A stretch of 64,000 bases of DNA from Streptomyces griseoflavus (lineage in GTDB: Bacteria > Actinomycetota > Actinomycetes > Streptomycetales > Streptomycetaceae). Below the pieces are notes generated by a model. The model was not told the DNA's origin and did no database searches. It saw only the letters and a program-made list of their open reading frames with translations. Where the stretch lies: the NCBI RefSeq assembly GCF_014649995.1, contig NZ_BMUC01000009.1:114094-178093 (forward strand), given 5' to 3'. Each line of letters opens with the position of its first letter. The stretch's first letter is position 1. Both the position numbers and the translations under genes were made by a program. Of the stretch, positions 25,194-36,278 are shown in pieces.

Positions 25194-27275
25194 GTGCGGG
25201 GCGTGGGTGGCGGACGGTGGCGACGGATCGCCAGTCAGATCGGGCGGAGTGTCACCGTGTGGGTGGTCTCCACGCTCACCATGCTGCTGCTCGCCGGGAT
25301 CCTGCCGGACTTCCGGCTGCGCTCCGCCGACGGCAGCAGCGCCACCGACATCGCGGTCACCGCGGCCCTCGGCGCCGGCGCCTTCGGCCTGCTGTCCGCC
25401 CTGGTCTGGCCCCTGCTGGTGCGGCTGCTGCTGCTCGTACCGGCGCTCGTCCTCGGCCTGCTGGTGTTCTTCCTCAACGGCGCCCTGCTCTGGCTGGCCC
25501 TGTACGTCAACCCGGTCGAGCGGGGCTCCGCGGCCCCGGAGACGGCGGTCGTGGTCGCCGCGGTCATGTCCGCCGTCGCCTCGGCCACCGGCGCCGGCCT
25601 CGCCGTGCGCGACGACGACGCCTACCGCCGCCGCCTCTACCGGCTCGCCCACCGAAGACGCCGCTCGGCCCCGCCCTGCCCGGCCACTCCCGGCACCGTC
25701 TTCCTGCAACTCGACGGCGTCGGCCACGACGTGCTCCTCGACGCCGTCGACAAGGGCCTGATGCCCACCGTCGCCCGCTGGCTCGGCACCGTCACCGGCG
25801 ACCAGCCCACGCACCGCCTCACCCGCTGGCGTACCGACTGGTCCAGCCAGACCGGCGCCAGCCAGCTCGGCATCCTGCACGGCAGCAACCACGACGTCCC
25901 CGCCTTCCGCTGGTACGAGAAGGCCCGCCGCGAGGTCATGGTCTGCAACCGGCCCACCAGCGCCGCCGAGCTCCAGGCCCGCGCCATCGAGTACTCCGGC
26001 CACGCCGGACTGCTCGCCGACGACGGCGCCAGCCGCGGCAACCTGTTCGGCGGCGGCGCCGACGAGCAGGCCCTGGTGCTGTCCATAGCCACCCGCCGCC
26101 GCGGACCTGAGGCCCGCTCCCGCGCGGGCTACTTCGCGTACTTCTCCGACCCCGCCAACGCGGTGCGCACCGCCCTGTCCTTCGTCGCCGAGGTGGGCCG
26201 CGAGATCGGCCAGTCCACCCGCGCCCGGCTGCGCAAACAGCGCCCGCGCGTCTCGCGCGGCGGGCTCTACCCGTTCGTGCGGGCCTTCGCGACCGTCGTC
26301 GAACGGGACGTGGTGGTCGCCGCCGTGACGGGCGACCTGCTGGCCGGCCGCACCGCCGTCTACGCCGACCTGGTGGCCTACGACGAGGTCGCCCACCACT
26401 CCGGGCCGGTGAGCCGGGACACCGAGAAGGTCCTGCTGCGTCTCGACCGCTCCCTCGCCCTGATCGAGAACGTCGCCGAGCACGCGCCCCGCCCGTACCG
26501 CATCGTGGTCCTCTCCGACCACGGACAGAGCCCCGGGGAGACCTTCCGCCACCGCTACGGCCTCACCCTGGCCGACCTGGTGCGGGCCGGCTGCGGACTG
26601 CCCGTCCCGCGCCGCGCCCGGCGCACCCACAGCGGCGCGGAGGCGCGCGCCGCCGTCCGCGCGGCGCTGCGCCGGCCCGTCGAGGAGGGCGCCGAGCACT
26701 ACCGGCCCTCCCGCGGCTCCGAACCCGTCGTGCTGGCCTCCGGCAACCTGGGGCTGGTCTCCTTCCCCGACGTGCCGCACCGGATGACCAAGGAGGAGAT
26801 CGACGCCCGTCACCCCGCGCTGCTGCCGACCCTCGCCAACCACCCCGGCATCGGTTTCCTCCTCGTGCGCAGCGAACGCCACGGCGGGGTGGTGCTGGGC
26901 GCGTACGGCGCGGAGATCCCGCTGGACGAGCTGGACGACGACCCCGGCCCGCTGGCCGCCTTCGGCCCCGGCGCCGCCGACGTCGTACGCCGCACCCACA
27001 CCTTCCCGCACACCGCCGACATCATGGTGAACTCCTTCCACGACCCCGCCGACGGCGAGGTGCTGGCCTTCGAGGAGCAGATCGGCTCCCACGGCGGCCT
27101 CGGCGGCGCTCAGGCCCGCCCCTTCCTGCTGTCCCCGCTCGCGCTGTCCGCACCGGTCGCCGACGGCGCGGAACTGGCCGGCGCCGAGCAGATCCACCAG
27201 GTGCTGCGCCGTTGGCTGACGGAGTCGGACGAGGCGGAGGTGCCCGCGGCCCCGGACGAGAGGCGCGCGGCCTGA
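25194..27275 (+). CDS. Membrane-anchored alkaline-phosphatase-superfamily protein
   Basis: A 693-residue fusion. Residues 1-145 hold four hydrophobic segments like the phage-holin/DUF-type membrane domain (VWVVSTLTMLLLAGILP; LLVRLLLLVPALVLGLLVF). The rest is an alkaline phosphatase/phosphodiesterase fold: VFLQLDGVGHDVL near residue 170 for the first metal ligand, WSSQTGASQLGILHGSN where the nucleophilic Ser/Thr is expected, AYDEVAHHSGP near 395, and VVLSDHGQSPG near 440. The reaction is probably phosphoester hydrolysis at the membrane, substrate unknown. Start: GTG 25194, no strong ribosome site. Confidence 0.8.
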   Translation: MRGVGGGRWRRIASQIGRSVTVWVVSTLTMLLLAGILPDFRLRSADGSSATDIAVTAALGAGAFGLLSALVWPLLVRLLLLVPALVLGLLVFFLNGALLWLALYVNPVERGSAAPETAVVVAAVMSAVASATGAGLAVRDDDAYRRRLYRLAHRRRRSAPPCPATPGTVFLQLDGVGHDVLLDAVDKGLMPTVARWLGTVTGDQPTHRLTRWRTDWSSQTGASQLGILHGSNHDVPAFRWYEKARREVMVCNRPTSAAELQARAIEYSGHAGLLADDGASRGNLFGGGADEQALVLSIATRRRGPEARSRAGYFAYFSDPANAVRTALSFVAEVGREIGQSTRARLRKQRPRVSRGGLYPFVRAFATVVERDVVVAAVTGDLLAGRTAVYADLVAYDEVAHHSGPVSRDTEKVLLRLDRSLALIENVAEHAPRPYRIVVLSDHGQSPGETFRHRYGLTLADLVRAGCGLPVPRRARRTHSGAEARAAVRAALRRPVEEGAEHYRPSRGSEPVVLASGNLGLVSFPDVPHRMTKEEIDARHPALLPTLANHPGIGFLLVRSERHGGVVLGAYGAEIPLDELDDDPGPLAAFGPGAADVVRRTHTFPHTADIMVNSFHDPADGEVLAFEEQIGSHGGLGGAQARPFLLSPLALSAPVADGAELAGAEQIHQVLRRWLTESDEAEVPAAPDERRAA

Positions 27276-27613
27276 GCGGACCGTCGATCCGCCGGCCGCC
27301 CCCGAGGACGACGGCGCGACGAACCGGGCCGCCGCGTACCCGCTGGAAGAGCTCCGGACCCGGGCCGGCCCGCTTCCTTCCCCCCCGAGTCGAGGGGCGG
27401 CTGTCCCCCCGGCCCGTCCTCCACGACCGGGTCCCACAGATCCTCGACCGGGCCGGGCGGGGCCGGCCGTGCGAAAACGCGTTGCCCCGCCACCGCCACG
27501 CACAGTTCACTGACTCCGGCGCCCGCCGTGACCCGTGTGGTCCTGCCCGGCCGCGCCGGCGCTCCGCGCGCCCCTCCCCTTCGACCTCCGCCCGAGCCCT
27601 CAGGAGTCCTTGC
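27276..27613. other. 338-base non-coding gap
   Basis: No convincing gene, hairpin terminator or promoter consensus was seen. The open frames crossing it are extensions or shadows of flanking genes and lack family sequence. Presumably it contains the promoter of the MoxR/VWA operon, whose GTG start is preceded by CAGGAGT at its right end. Confidence 0.5.
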
Positions 27614-28675
27614 GTGCAGGCAGCCGTCACCGTCACCCCCGCCCGTGTCCCGGAACTGCTGCTCGGTCTGGCGACCGTGCGGCCGGTGTTCCTCTGGGGT
27701 GCGCCCGGCATCGGGAAGTCCTCCCTGGTCAGGGAGTTCGCCGAGAGCCTGGGACTGGAGTGCGTGAGCCTGCTGGGCACCCAGCTCGCCCCGGAGGACC
27801 TGATCGGTGTGCCGCAGATCCGCGACGGCCGCTCGGTGTTCTGCCCGCCGCGGGCCATCGCCCGCGACGAGCCCTACTGCCTGTTCCTGGACGAGCTCAA
27901 CGCCGCCACCCCGGACGTGCAGAAGGCGTTCTACTCGCTGATCCTGGACCGCCGGATCGGCGACTACGAACTGCCCAAGGGCTCCATCGTGATCGGCGCC
28001 GGCAACCGCGCCACCGACAACGCGCTGGCCCGCCCCATCGCCTCCGCGCTCGTCAACCGCCTCACCCACGTCCACCTCGACGTGTCCGCCCGGGACTGGC
28101 TGGTCTGGGCGGGGAGCAACGGCATCCACCCGTGGATCACCGACCACCTCACCGACCGCCCCGACCACCTGTGGTCCAAGCCCCCGAAGACCGAGGAGCC
28201 GTTCTCCACGCCCCGCTCCTGGCACATGCTCTCCGACGCGCTGCACTCCTTCGGCCGCGACCTCGACGAGGACACCCTGAAGGTCCTGGCCCACGGCACG
28301 CTCACCCCCGCGCACGCCACCGCCTTCTGCGGCTACGTCAAGATCGTGCGCAGCCGCTTCGGGATCGACGCCGTCCTCAAGGGCGAGGCCCGCTGGCCGC
28401 ACCGCCTGGAGGACCGCGACCTGCTCTACTACCTCGCCGAGTCGTTCCGCGGACGTCTGGTCAAGGAACTCCCGGCGAGCAAGGAGCACATGTCGGCGAA
28501 CGGCCGGCAGACCGCGTACCGCGCCAAGTCGCTGCTGGTGCAGCTCGCCGAGATCTCCGTCGAGGTCGCGCAGACCGTCATCGCCTCCGACCACGACGGC
28601 AACCCGGTCCTGCCGGCCTGGTTCCTCGTCGAGGCGGCCCGCGACATGCCGCGCCTCGTGGAGGCGCGCCGGTGA
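27614..28675 (+). CDS. MoxR-type AAA+ ATPase
   Basis: A 353-residue AAA+ ATPase: Walker A GAPGIGKS (29-36), Walker B LFLDELN (90-96), sensor-1-like VIGAGNRATD near 128 and arginine-finger region ASALVNRLTHVHLD. These belong to the MoxR/CbbQ branch, which uses ATP to remodel or activate protein complexes together with a VWA partner. The start is GTG 27614 (VQAAVTVTPA), with CAGGAGT 8-14 bases upstream; the frame stays open back to 27212 without homology. Its stop overlaps the GTG of the VWA gene, the typical partner. Confidence 0.85.
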   Translation: MQAAVTVTPARVPELLLGLATVRPVFLWGAPGIGKSSLVREFAESLGLECVSLLGTQLAPEDLIGVPQIRDGRSVFCPPRAIARDEPYCLFLDELNAATPDVQKAFYSLILDRRIGDYELPKGSIVIGAGNRATDNALARPIASALVNRLTHVHLDVSARDWLVWAGSNGIHPWITDHLTDRPDHLWSKPPKTEEPFSTPRSWHMLSDALHSFGRDLDEDTLKVLAHGTLTPAHATAFCGYVKIVRSRFGIDAVLKGEARWPHRLEDRDLLYYLAESFRGRLVKELPASKEHMSANGRQTAYRAKSLLVQLAEISVEVAQTVIASDHDGNPVLPAWFLVEAARDMPRLVEARR

Positions 28676-30474
28676 GCGGCGCCCGCGCGAAGGGGCCGAA
28701 GAAGCGGGACCTCGCGCAGGAGGCGTTCGACGCGGGGATGGGCCTGGTGCGGGCCAACCCCGCGCTGAACGCCGTCGAGTTCGACGTCTGCCGCCGGGAG
28801 GACTGCGAGCTCGCACCCCGCGACGGGCTGGTCCGCGTGGACTCCGAGGCCGTCCTGCACGCCCACCCGGACCGCATGGCCGACCCGGGGGCGTGGGCGT
28901 GGGCCCTCGCCCACGCCGTCCTCCATCTCGGCTTCGGCCACGTCCCGGCCGCCAAGGGCACCCGCGAACAGCCCGACCACAGCGAGCTCGCCGCCCGCTG
29001 CGTCGTCGTCAACCGCTTCCTGCTCGGCTTCCCCGTCGGCAGGACCCCCGACCACCTGCCCGCCTCCTACCCCGACGGCGACGAGGAGCGGCTCGCCGCG
29101 CGCTGGCGCCGCGACGGCGTCCCGGAGGCGTACGCGCGCTGCGGCACGGCCGGCGGCGAGGCGGACCTGTTCCTCCAGGAGTGGTTCGGATACTACGGGC
29201 AGCCGCCCGACCACCAGCTGGCGTTCGCCACCGCCCTCACCCGCACCGTGTCCGCCGCGATGGACATGGCGGGCGGCCGCCGCGACAGCCTGGACGGCAA
29301 GCCGGCCCCACGGCACCCCTGGGAGCGCGCGCTCGGCTGGTTCGTCTCCTCCTACCCGCTGCTCGGCGGCGTCGCCTCCGGCATCACCCTCGTCGCCGAC
29401 GCCGAACTCGCCCGCGCCCACGGCATCTCCGTCGCGGCCGTCGACCCAGCGGCCGGCGAGATCTACGTCAACCCGCTGCGGCGGTTCGACGAGGAGGAGT
29501 GGCGGTTCGTCCTCGCCCACGAGATGCTGCACGCCGCCCTGCGCCACGGCGACCGCCGCGGCGGACGCGACCCGTTCCTCTTCAACGTCGCCTGCGACTT
29601 CGTCGTCAACGGCTGGCTGCGGGAGATGCGGGTCGGCACCATGCCCGAGGGCCTGCTGTACGACAAGGAACTCGCCGGGCTGTCCGCGGAGGAGGTCCAC
29701 GACCGCATCGCCGGCGACCTGCGCCGCGTCCGGCGCTTCGCGACCCCGCGCGGCAAGGGGACCGGCGACATCCTCGGCGCGCCCCTCGGCCCGCCCCGCG
29801 ACTACGTCGACCTCGACGGCTTCTACCGTCGCGGCCTCGCCCAGGGCCTGGACCTGCACGACCGGCAGGAGCGCGGCTTCCTCCCCGCCGGCCTGGTCCA
29901 GGAGATCCGCGCGCTCAGCCATCCGCCGGTGCCCTGGGACGCCCGGCTCGCCCGCTGGTTCGACGAGTTCGTGCCGAGCCCCGAGCCGCTCCGGTCCTAC
30001 GCGCGCCCCTCCCGCCGTCAGGCGTCCACCCCGGACATCCCCCGCGCGGGACGGTACTTCCCGCCCGAGGAGATCGCCCGCTGCACGTTCGGCGTCGTCC
30101 TGGACACCTCCGGCTCGATGGACCGCGTCCTGCTCGGCAAGGCGCTCGGCGCGATCGCCTCCTACGCGGGGGCCCGCGACGTACCGGCCGCCCGTGTGGT
30201 GTTCTGCGACGCCGCACCGCACGACGCGGGATACCTCCCGGTCACCGAGATCGCCGGACGGGTGCGGGTGCGCGGGCGGGGCGGCACCGTGCTCCAGCCC
30301 GGCATCGACTTCCTCCAGCGCGCCGGCGACTTCCCCGCCACCGCGCCGATCCTGGTCATCACCGACGGCTGGTGCGACGACGTCCTGCGGGTCCGGCGCG
30401 AGCACGCGTACCTGATCCCGCAGGGGGCGCGGCTGCCGTTCACCGCGAGAGGGCCCGTCTTCCGGGTGAGTTGA
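28672..30474 (+). CDS. DUF2201-like metallopeptidase/VWA protein
   Basis: A 600-residue protein combining a zinc-peptidase-like domain with a von Willebrand A-like domain. An HEMLH (HExxH) motif lies at about residues 283-287 in WRFVLAHEMLHAALRHGD; an earlier LAHAVLHLGFGH repeats this pattern imperfectly. The C-terminal part has DTSGSM (about 478-483, the MIDAS DxSxS) and ILVITDGWCDD. This is the DUF2201 'predicted metal-dependent peptidase' layout. Co-translation with MoxR (4-bp overlap) suggests a chaperone-ATPase pair that acts on an unknown target complex. Confidence 0.8.
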   Translation: MSGARAKGPKKRDLAQEAFDAGMGLVRANPALNAVEFDVCRREDCELAPRDGLVRVDSEAVLHAHPDRMADPGAWAWALAHAVLHLGFGHVPAAKGTREQPDHSELAARCVVVNRFLLGFPVGRTPDHLPASYPDGDEERLAARWRRDGVPEAYARCGTAGGEADLFLQEWFGYYGQPPDHQLAFATALTRTVSAAMDMAGGRRDSLDGKPAPRHPWERALGWFVSSYPLLGGVASGITLVADAELARAHGISVAAVDPAAGEIYVNPLRRFDEEEWRFVLAHEMLHAALRHGDRRGGRDPFLFNVACDFVVNGWLREMRVGTMPEGLLYDKELAGLSAEEVHDRIAGDLRRVRRFATPRGKGTGDILGAPLGPPRDYVDLDGFYRRGLAQGLDLHDRQERGFLPAGLVQEIRALSHPPVPWDARLARWFDEFVPSPEPLRSYARPSRRQASTPDIPRAGRYFPPEEIARCTFGVVLDTSGSMDRVLLGKALGAIASYAGARDVPAARVVFCDAAPHDAGYLPVTEIAGRVRVRGRGGTVLQPGIDFLQRAGDFPATAPILVITDGWCDDVLRVRREHAYLIPQGARLPFTARGPVFRVS

Positions 30475-30572
30475 GCCGTGATGTGATCGGATGGGGGAGG
30501 CGCCCGGTGATCCGGGCACCCGGACCGAGCACCGCCGGACACACGGCCGGACATTTTTCGAAAGGATGCGTC

Positions 30573-31001
30573 ATGGCAGCCACGCGCTCCGCACACACCG
30601 TTTGGGAAGGCAGTCTCTTCAAGGGCAGCGGGGTCGTCGCCTTCGACTCCTCCGGCGCCATCGCCGAGCAGCCGGTCACCTGGGCGTCGCGTGCCGAGGA
30701 GGCGAACGGCAGGACCAGCCCCGAGGAGCTGATCGCCGCCGCGCACTCCAGCTGCTTCTCGATGGCGCTGTCCAACGGACTCGACAAGGCCGGCACCCCG
30801 CCGACCAGGCTGACCACCTCCGCCGACGTCACCTTCGTGCCCGGTGAGGGCATCACCGGCATCCACCTCACCGTCGAGGGCACCGTCCCCGGCCTGGACG
30901 AGGCCGGTTTCACCGCCGCGGCCGAGGACGCCAAGGTGAACTGCCCGGTCAGCCAGGCGCTGAAGGGCACGAACATCACCCTCACGGCGAAGCTCGCCTG
31001 A
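30573..31001 (+). CDS. OsmC family peroxiredoxin
   Basis: A 142-residue OsmC-type thiol peroxidase. The two redox cysteines are Cys61 in AAAHSSCFSMALS and Cys124 in KVNCPVSQAL, both in the standard contexts; the start AHTVWEGSLFKGSG is also typical. OsmC reduces organic hydroperoxides in the cytoplasm and is commonly under stress-sigma control. ATG 30573 follows GAAAGGATGCG. It ends at a strong hairpin. Confidence 0.92.
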   Translation: MAATRSAHTVWEGSLFKGSGVVAFDSSGAIAEQPVTWASRAEEANGRTSPEELIAAAHSSCFSMALSNGLDKAGTPPTRLTTSADVTFVPGEGITGIHLTVEGTVPGLDEAGFTAAAEDAKVNCPVSQALKGTNITLTAKLA

Positions 31002-31024
31002 CCCGCCCGCCGCGACGGGCCACC

Positions 31025-31052
31025 GCGGGCCGTCCCGTCCGGGGCGGCCCGC
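31025..31052 (+). terminator. Terminator hairpin after the OsmC gene
   Basis: GCGGGCCGTCCC (31025-31036) pairs with GGGGCGGCCCGC (31041-31052) over 12 positions, one of them G-U, with loop GTCC. It lies 24 bases after the OsmC stop and before the next gene's ribosome site. Confidence 0.6.
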
Positions 31053-31081
31053 GGCACGTCACCCACCGGGAGCACAAACCC

Positions 31082-31858
31082 ATGACGTCACGCCCCGCCG
31101 TCTCCGCGCACCGGGGAGGCACCGAGCACGCCGCCCCGGCCACCTGGGAGGCGTACGAGGACGCGCTCGCCTCGGGCGCGGAGTACGTCGAGTGCGACGT
31201 CCGGCGCACCGCGGACGGTGTCTTCGTCGTCCACCACGACCCACGGGTGGGGCACACCGGGCCGCCGCTGTCCACGCTCACCCACGCCGAGCTGAACGCG
31301 CGCGCCGGGTATCCCGTGCCGGTCGTGGACGAGGTCATGGAACTGATCGCCGGGAAGCTCGTCGCCCATCTGGACCTCAAGGAGACCGGCCACGAACGGG
31401 AGCTGATCGGCCGCGCGGTCGCCCTGCTCGGCGCCGACGGATGCGTCGCCACCACCCTCGAGGACCGGTCGGTCGCCGCCATCACCGCCGCCCACCCGCG
31501 CGTGCGCACCGTCCTCTCCCTGGGCCGCGACGGCCGCGGCCTCGGCCGGCGCCGCCTGGTCGCCACCCGGATCAGCGAACTGCTGCCCATGCGCCGCGTG
31601 CGCGCCTGCGGCGCCCACGGGGTCGCCGTGCACCAGCGTCTGGCCCGCGCCACCGTGCTGCGCGAGGCCGCGCGTAACAGACTGTTCACCATGGTGTGGA
31701 CCGTCAACGAGGACACGGCCCTGCGCGGCTTCCTGGACGACCCGCGCGTGGACGTGCTGATCACGGACCGTCCCCGCCGCGCCGTGGAACTGCGCGGGCT
31801 CACGGACGCCCGCACCCCCCGGTGGACAACCACCCGATCCACCCGAACAGACCATTGA
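31082..31858 (+). CDS. Glycerophosphodiester phosphodiesterase
   Basis: A 258-residue GDPD TIM-barrel enzyme, which hydrolyses glycerophosphodiesters to glycerol 3-phosphate and an alcohol. The catalytic set is visible: SAHRGG (His10-Arg11), [13 protein letters not shown] with Glu and Asp, VHHDP with the second His, then [10 protein letters not shown] and the C-terminal [11 protein letters not shown]. There is no signal peptide, so it is cytoplasmic. The last codons overlap a HAIR-like element belonging to the dnaK gene downstream. Confidence 0.88.
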   Translation: MTSRPAVSAHRGGTEHAAPATWEAYEDALASGAEYVECDVRRTADGVFVVHHDPRVGHTGPPLSTLTHAELNARAGYPVPVVDEVMELIAGKLVAHLDLKETGHERELIGRAVALLGADGCVATTLEDRSVAAITAAHPRVRTVLSLGRDGRGLGRRRLVATRISELLPMRRVRACGAHGVAVHQRLARATVLREAARNRLFTMVWTVNEDTALRGFLDDPRVDVLITDRPRRAVELRGLTDARTPRWTTTRSTRTDH

Positions 31859-31874
31859 CAACAGGGCACTCAAG
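31854..31874. promoter_or_regulatory. HAIR-like HspR operator upstream of dnaK
   Basis: ATTGACA (31854-31860), seven bases, then ACTCAAG (31868-31874). The HAIR consensus bound by HspR is CTTGAGT-N7-ACTCAAG: the right half is perfect, the left matches 4 of 7, and the spacer is exact. TTGACA also looks like a -35 hexamer, so a repressor here would block the promoter. The element overlaps the stop codon of the GDPD gene. Confidence 0.55.
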
Positions 31875-31931
31875 TTTTGTGCTGGAAGGTGCCGGAAGTC
31901 CGGAGAGGTGCCCTGGCGGAAGGGGACAGCG

Positions 31932-33806
<1,875 letters not shown>

Positions 33807-33818
33807 ACCGGGCACACC

Positions 33819-34682
33819 TCAGTAGTGCTCCCGGCACTCCCGCAGCAGCTTCTCGGTGCGCTGGGCCGACGCGGCCCGCGCCGTCATGTGGTCGAGCACC
33901 TCCAGGTGCACCGAGACCTCCTTGCGGGAGTCCAGGTACAGCGCACCGGTCAGGTACTCGGTGAACACCATGTCCGGCAGCTCCGGCTCGGCGAAGCGGA
34001 ACAGCGAGAACGGCGCGTACGTGCCCGGGTGCGGCCCGTCCGCGAACTCGACGACCTGCAGGGTGATCCGGTCCCGCTCGGAGTACTCGAGCAGCTTGTC
34101 GAGCTGGTCGCGCATCACCCGGCCGTCGATGCTCACCGGGCGGCGCAGCACCGTCTCCTCCATCAGCACCCACAGGTGCGGCGGCTCGGCCCGCTCCAGC
34201 AGCCGCTGGCGCTCCATGCGCAGCGCGACGTGCCGTTCGACCGCGTCCCGTCCCGCGGTGCCGATCGTCCCGGCCTCCAGGACGGCGCGCGCGTAGTCCT
34301 CCGTCTGCAGCAGGCCCGGCACGAAGTGCGGCTCGTAGGAGCGGATGATGCGGGCGGCGCCCTCCAGGCTCACGAACAGGCTGAACCACTCGGGCAGCAC
34401 GTCGTGGTACCGCTGCCACCAGCCCGGCCGGTTCGCCTCCTCGGCGAGCTCCACGAAGGCGTCGGACTCGCTGTCGGGCACCCCGTACGCGGTCAGGAGC
34501 AACTGGACGTAGGGGATCTTCAGCGCGACCTCGGCGGTCTCCATCCGGCGCACGGTGGCCGGCGCCACCCGCAGGATCCGGGCCGCTTCCTCCCGCGAGA
34601 GGCCGGCGGCCTCCCGCAGCTCCTGCAGCCGCCTTCCCAGGACCACTTGGCCCACGGTCGGTGCGGCCCGCCGCTCACTCAC
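33819..34682 (-). CDS. XRE-family regulator with DUF5753 domain
   Basis: A 287-residue DNA-binding protein: N-terminal XRE helix-turn-helix (LGRRLQELREAAGLSREEAARIL with ATVRRMETAEV) and C-terminal DUF5753, with the hallmark PGLLQTEDYARAVL and later TLQVVEF and FTEYLTGALYLD. Such regulators are abundant in Streptomyces and are often paired with a small DUF397 gene; none is adjacent. GTG 34682 begins where family members begin; the frame continues to 34757. The gene is convergent with dnaK (12-base gap). Confidence 0.85.
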   Translation of the reverse strand: MSERRAAPTVGQVVLGRRLQELREAAGLSREEAARILRVAPATVRRMETAEVALKIPYVQLLLTAYGVPDSESDAFVELAEEANRPGWWQRYHDVLPEWFSLFVSLEGAARIIRSYEPHFVPGLLQTEDYARAVLEAGTIGTAGRDAVERHVALRMERQRLLERAEPPHLWVLMEETVLRRPVSIDGRVMRDQLDKLLEYSERDRITLQVVEFADGPHPGTYAPFSLFRFAEPELPDMVFTEYLTGALYLDSRKEVSVHLEVLDHMTARAASAQRTEKLLRECREHY

Positions 34683-34912
34683 GCCACGCCTCCCCAACGC
34701 GCCCGGGCACGCGCTCAGTCTGTCATGTTCCTCCGACACTCTCACGAGCCACGGCAATCCGCCCTGTTTCCCTGCTCCCCGCCGCCCTTACCCGGCGGGT
34801 AATCGACCCGGACGGGCCCCCGCGGGATCGTGGACGCACCGGGTTCCGGGCCGGCGCACTCCGGCCCGGGACCCGGCCCGTTCCGACCGACCCCGACGGA
34901 GGGTGATCCATC

Positions 34913-35338
34913 ATGTCCGCGACCCAGCTCGCCGCACTCGCCCGGACCGTGGAGCCGCAGCGGATGCTGCGCCGCTTCCTCGCCCTCGACGCCGTGGTGA
35001 CCGGCGTCAACGCGCTCGCCTACCTCGCCCTCGCGGGGCCCCTGGGACGCCTCCTCGGCGCCGGCTCCGGCCTGCTCCTCGGTCTCGGCGCGTTCCTCGC
35101 GGTGTACGCGGCCGGCGTGGCCCTGCTGGCCGCCCGGCCGCATCCGCCGACGCTCGGGGTGCGGATCGTCGTCGAGGCCAACCTCACCTGGACGGCGGTG
35201 AGTCTGGCCGCCCTCGCCCTGTGGCTCACCCCGACCACGGCGGGCGCGGTGTGGACGGTCCTCCAGGCACTCACCGTGGCGGGATTCGCCGTGGTCCAGC
35301 ACATGGCCCTGAGAGCACGTCAGTTCAGCCAGGACTGA
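34913..35338 (+). CDS. Four-helix integral membrane protein
   Basis: A 141-residue membrane protein with four hydrophobic segments: near 25-45 (LDAVVTGVNALAYLAL), 52-75, 90-112 and 115-132 (VWTVLQALTVAGFAVVQH). The pattern resembles small SPW/DoxX-like conserved Streptomyces proteins, but I cannot name a family with confidence. It overlaps the 3' end of the minus-strand regulator by 19 bases, so the two genes are convergent and interlocked. Confidence 0.6.
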   Translation: MSATQLAALARTVEPQRMLRRFLALDAVVTGVNALAYLALAGPLGRLLGAGSGLLLGLGAFLAVYAAGVALLAARPHPPTLGVRIVVEANLTWTAVSLAALALWLTPTTAGAVWTVLQALTVAGFAVVQHMALRARQFSQD

Positions 35339-36141
35339 AGGTACTTCGCCGTCGCCGGGTCCGCCGGGAGCAGTGTCTCCACGGCCAGCTCGGCGACGGT
35401 CACGTCCATCGGGGTGTTGAACGTCGAGATCGACGACACGAAGGACAGCCTGCGCCCCTCGTGCTCGATCACCATCGGCAGCGCGAAGTACGCCACCGGC
35501 TCCTGCGGTTCCTCCGCGAGCCGCTCGCCGCTCTCCGGGACCGGGTACGCGGAGACCTCCTCGTACAGCGCCCGCAGCGGCTCGGAGCGGCGCAGCGCGA
35601 TGTGCCGCCGCATCTGCTCCAGCAGGTGTCCGCGCCACTCCCTCAGATTCAGGATCCGGGGCGCCAGCCCCTGCGGGTGCAGGGTGAGCCGCACCGCGTT
35701 CAGCGGGGGTGCCAGCAGCGCCTCGGGCATTCCGTCGAACAGCGCCATGACCCCGCGGTTGGCCGCCACCACGTCGTACATGGCGTCCACCACCAGCGCC
35801 GGATACGGCTCGAAGCCGCCGATCAGCCGCTGGATGCCGTCCCGCAGCGCGTCCAGCGCGGGGTCGTCCAGCGGGGTGTGCGGGAAGCGGGGCGCGTAAC
35901 CGGCCGCCAGCAGCAGCGCGTTGCGCTCCCGCATCGGGACCTCCAGCTGCTCGGCGAGCCGCAGCACCATCTCCTCGCTGGGCCGGGAGCGGCCGGTCTC
36001 GATGAAGCTGATGTGCCGGGCGGAGGAGTCGGCGCGCAGGGCCAGCTCCAGCTGGCTGACCCGCCGCTGCTCGCGCCAGGCGCGCAGGAGCGGGCCCACG
36101 CCCTCGACGGTGGAAGCGGCTCGGGACGGGACAGTGGTCAT
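35320..36141 (-). CDS. XRE-family regulator with MmyB-like ligand domain
   Basis: A 273-residue regulator: N-terminal HTH (LLRAWREQRRVSQLELALRA with ARHISFIETGRSRPS) and a C-terminal MmyB-like transcription regulator ligand-binding domain, PAS-like, with YPALVVDAMYDVVAANRGVMALF. MmyB-type proteins bind fatty-acid-like ligands in some cases. It is divergently transcribed from phhB. ATG 36141 is preferred; the open frame runs on to 36252. Confidence 0.85.
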   Translation of the reverse strand: MTTVPSRAASTVEGVGPLLRAWREQRRVSQLELALRADSSARHISFIETGRSRPSEEMVLRLAEQLEVPMRERNALLLAAGYAPRFPHTPLDDPALDALRDGIQRLIGGFEPYPALVVDAMYDVVAANRGVMALFDGMPEALLAPPLNAVRLTLHPQGLAPRILNLREWRGHLLEQMRRHIALRRSEPLRALYEEVSAYPVPESGERLAEEPQEPVAYFALPMVIEHEGRRLSFVSSISTFNTPMDVTVAELAVETLLPADPATAKYLQSWLN

Positions 36142-36278
36142 GTCAGGACCGTAGTCGAGAAGCGGCCGAACCGGGGAGCCACGTGAGCCACGCGCCGCCG
36201 GCCGCGGCCCCTGCGGGTGTCCTGTGGCAGCCTGGGAGCCCCGGCACGACACCCGAACCCGTCGAAGGAGCGCAGGCC

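Noticed and set aside
25089-27503. An 804-codon minus-strand open frame
   Set aside because: Antisense shadow of the phosphatase-fold gene; composition is Gly/Ala/Val/Gln repeats with no recognisable motif.
27535-28671. Upstream extension of the VWA gene frame
   Set aside because: The frame stays open, but it overlaps the MoxR gene in another phase and encodes Arg/Pro-rich sequence; the GTG at 28672 with a 4-bp overlap is the natural start.
33819-35338. A toxin-antitoxin pair formed by the XRE gene and the adjacent small membrane gene
   Set aside because: They are divergently placed with a 230-base gap, the regulator is of the DUF5753 type, and the membrane protein has four spans without toxin features.
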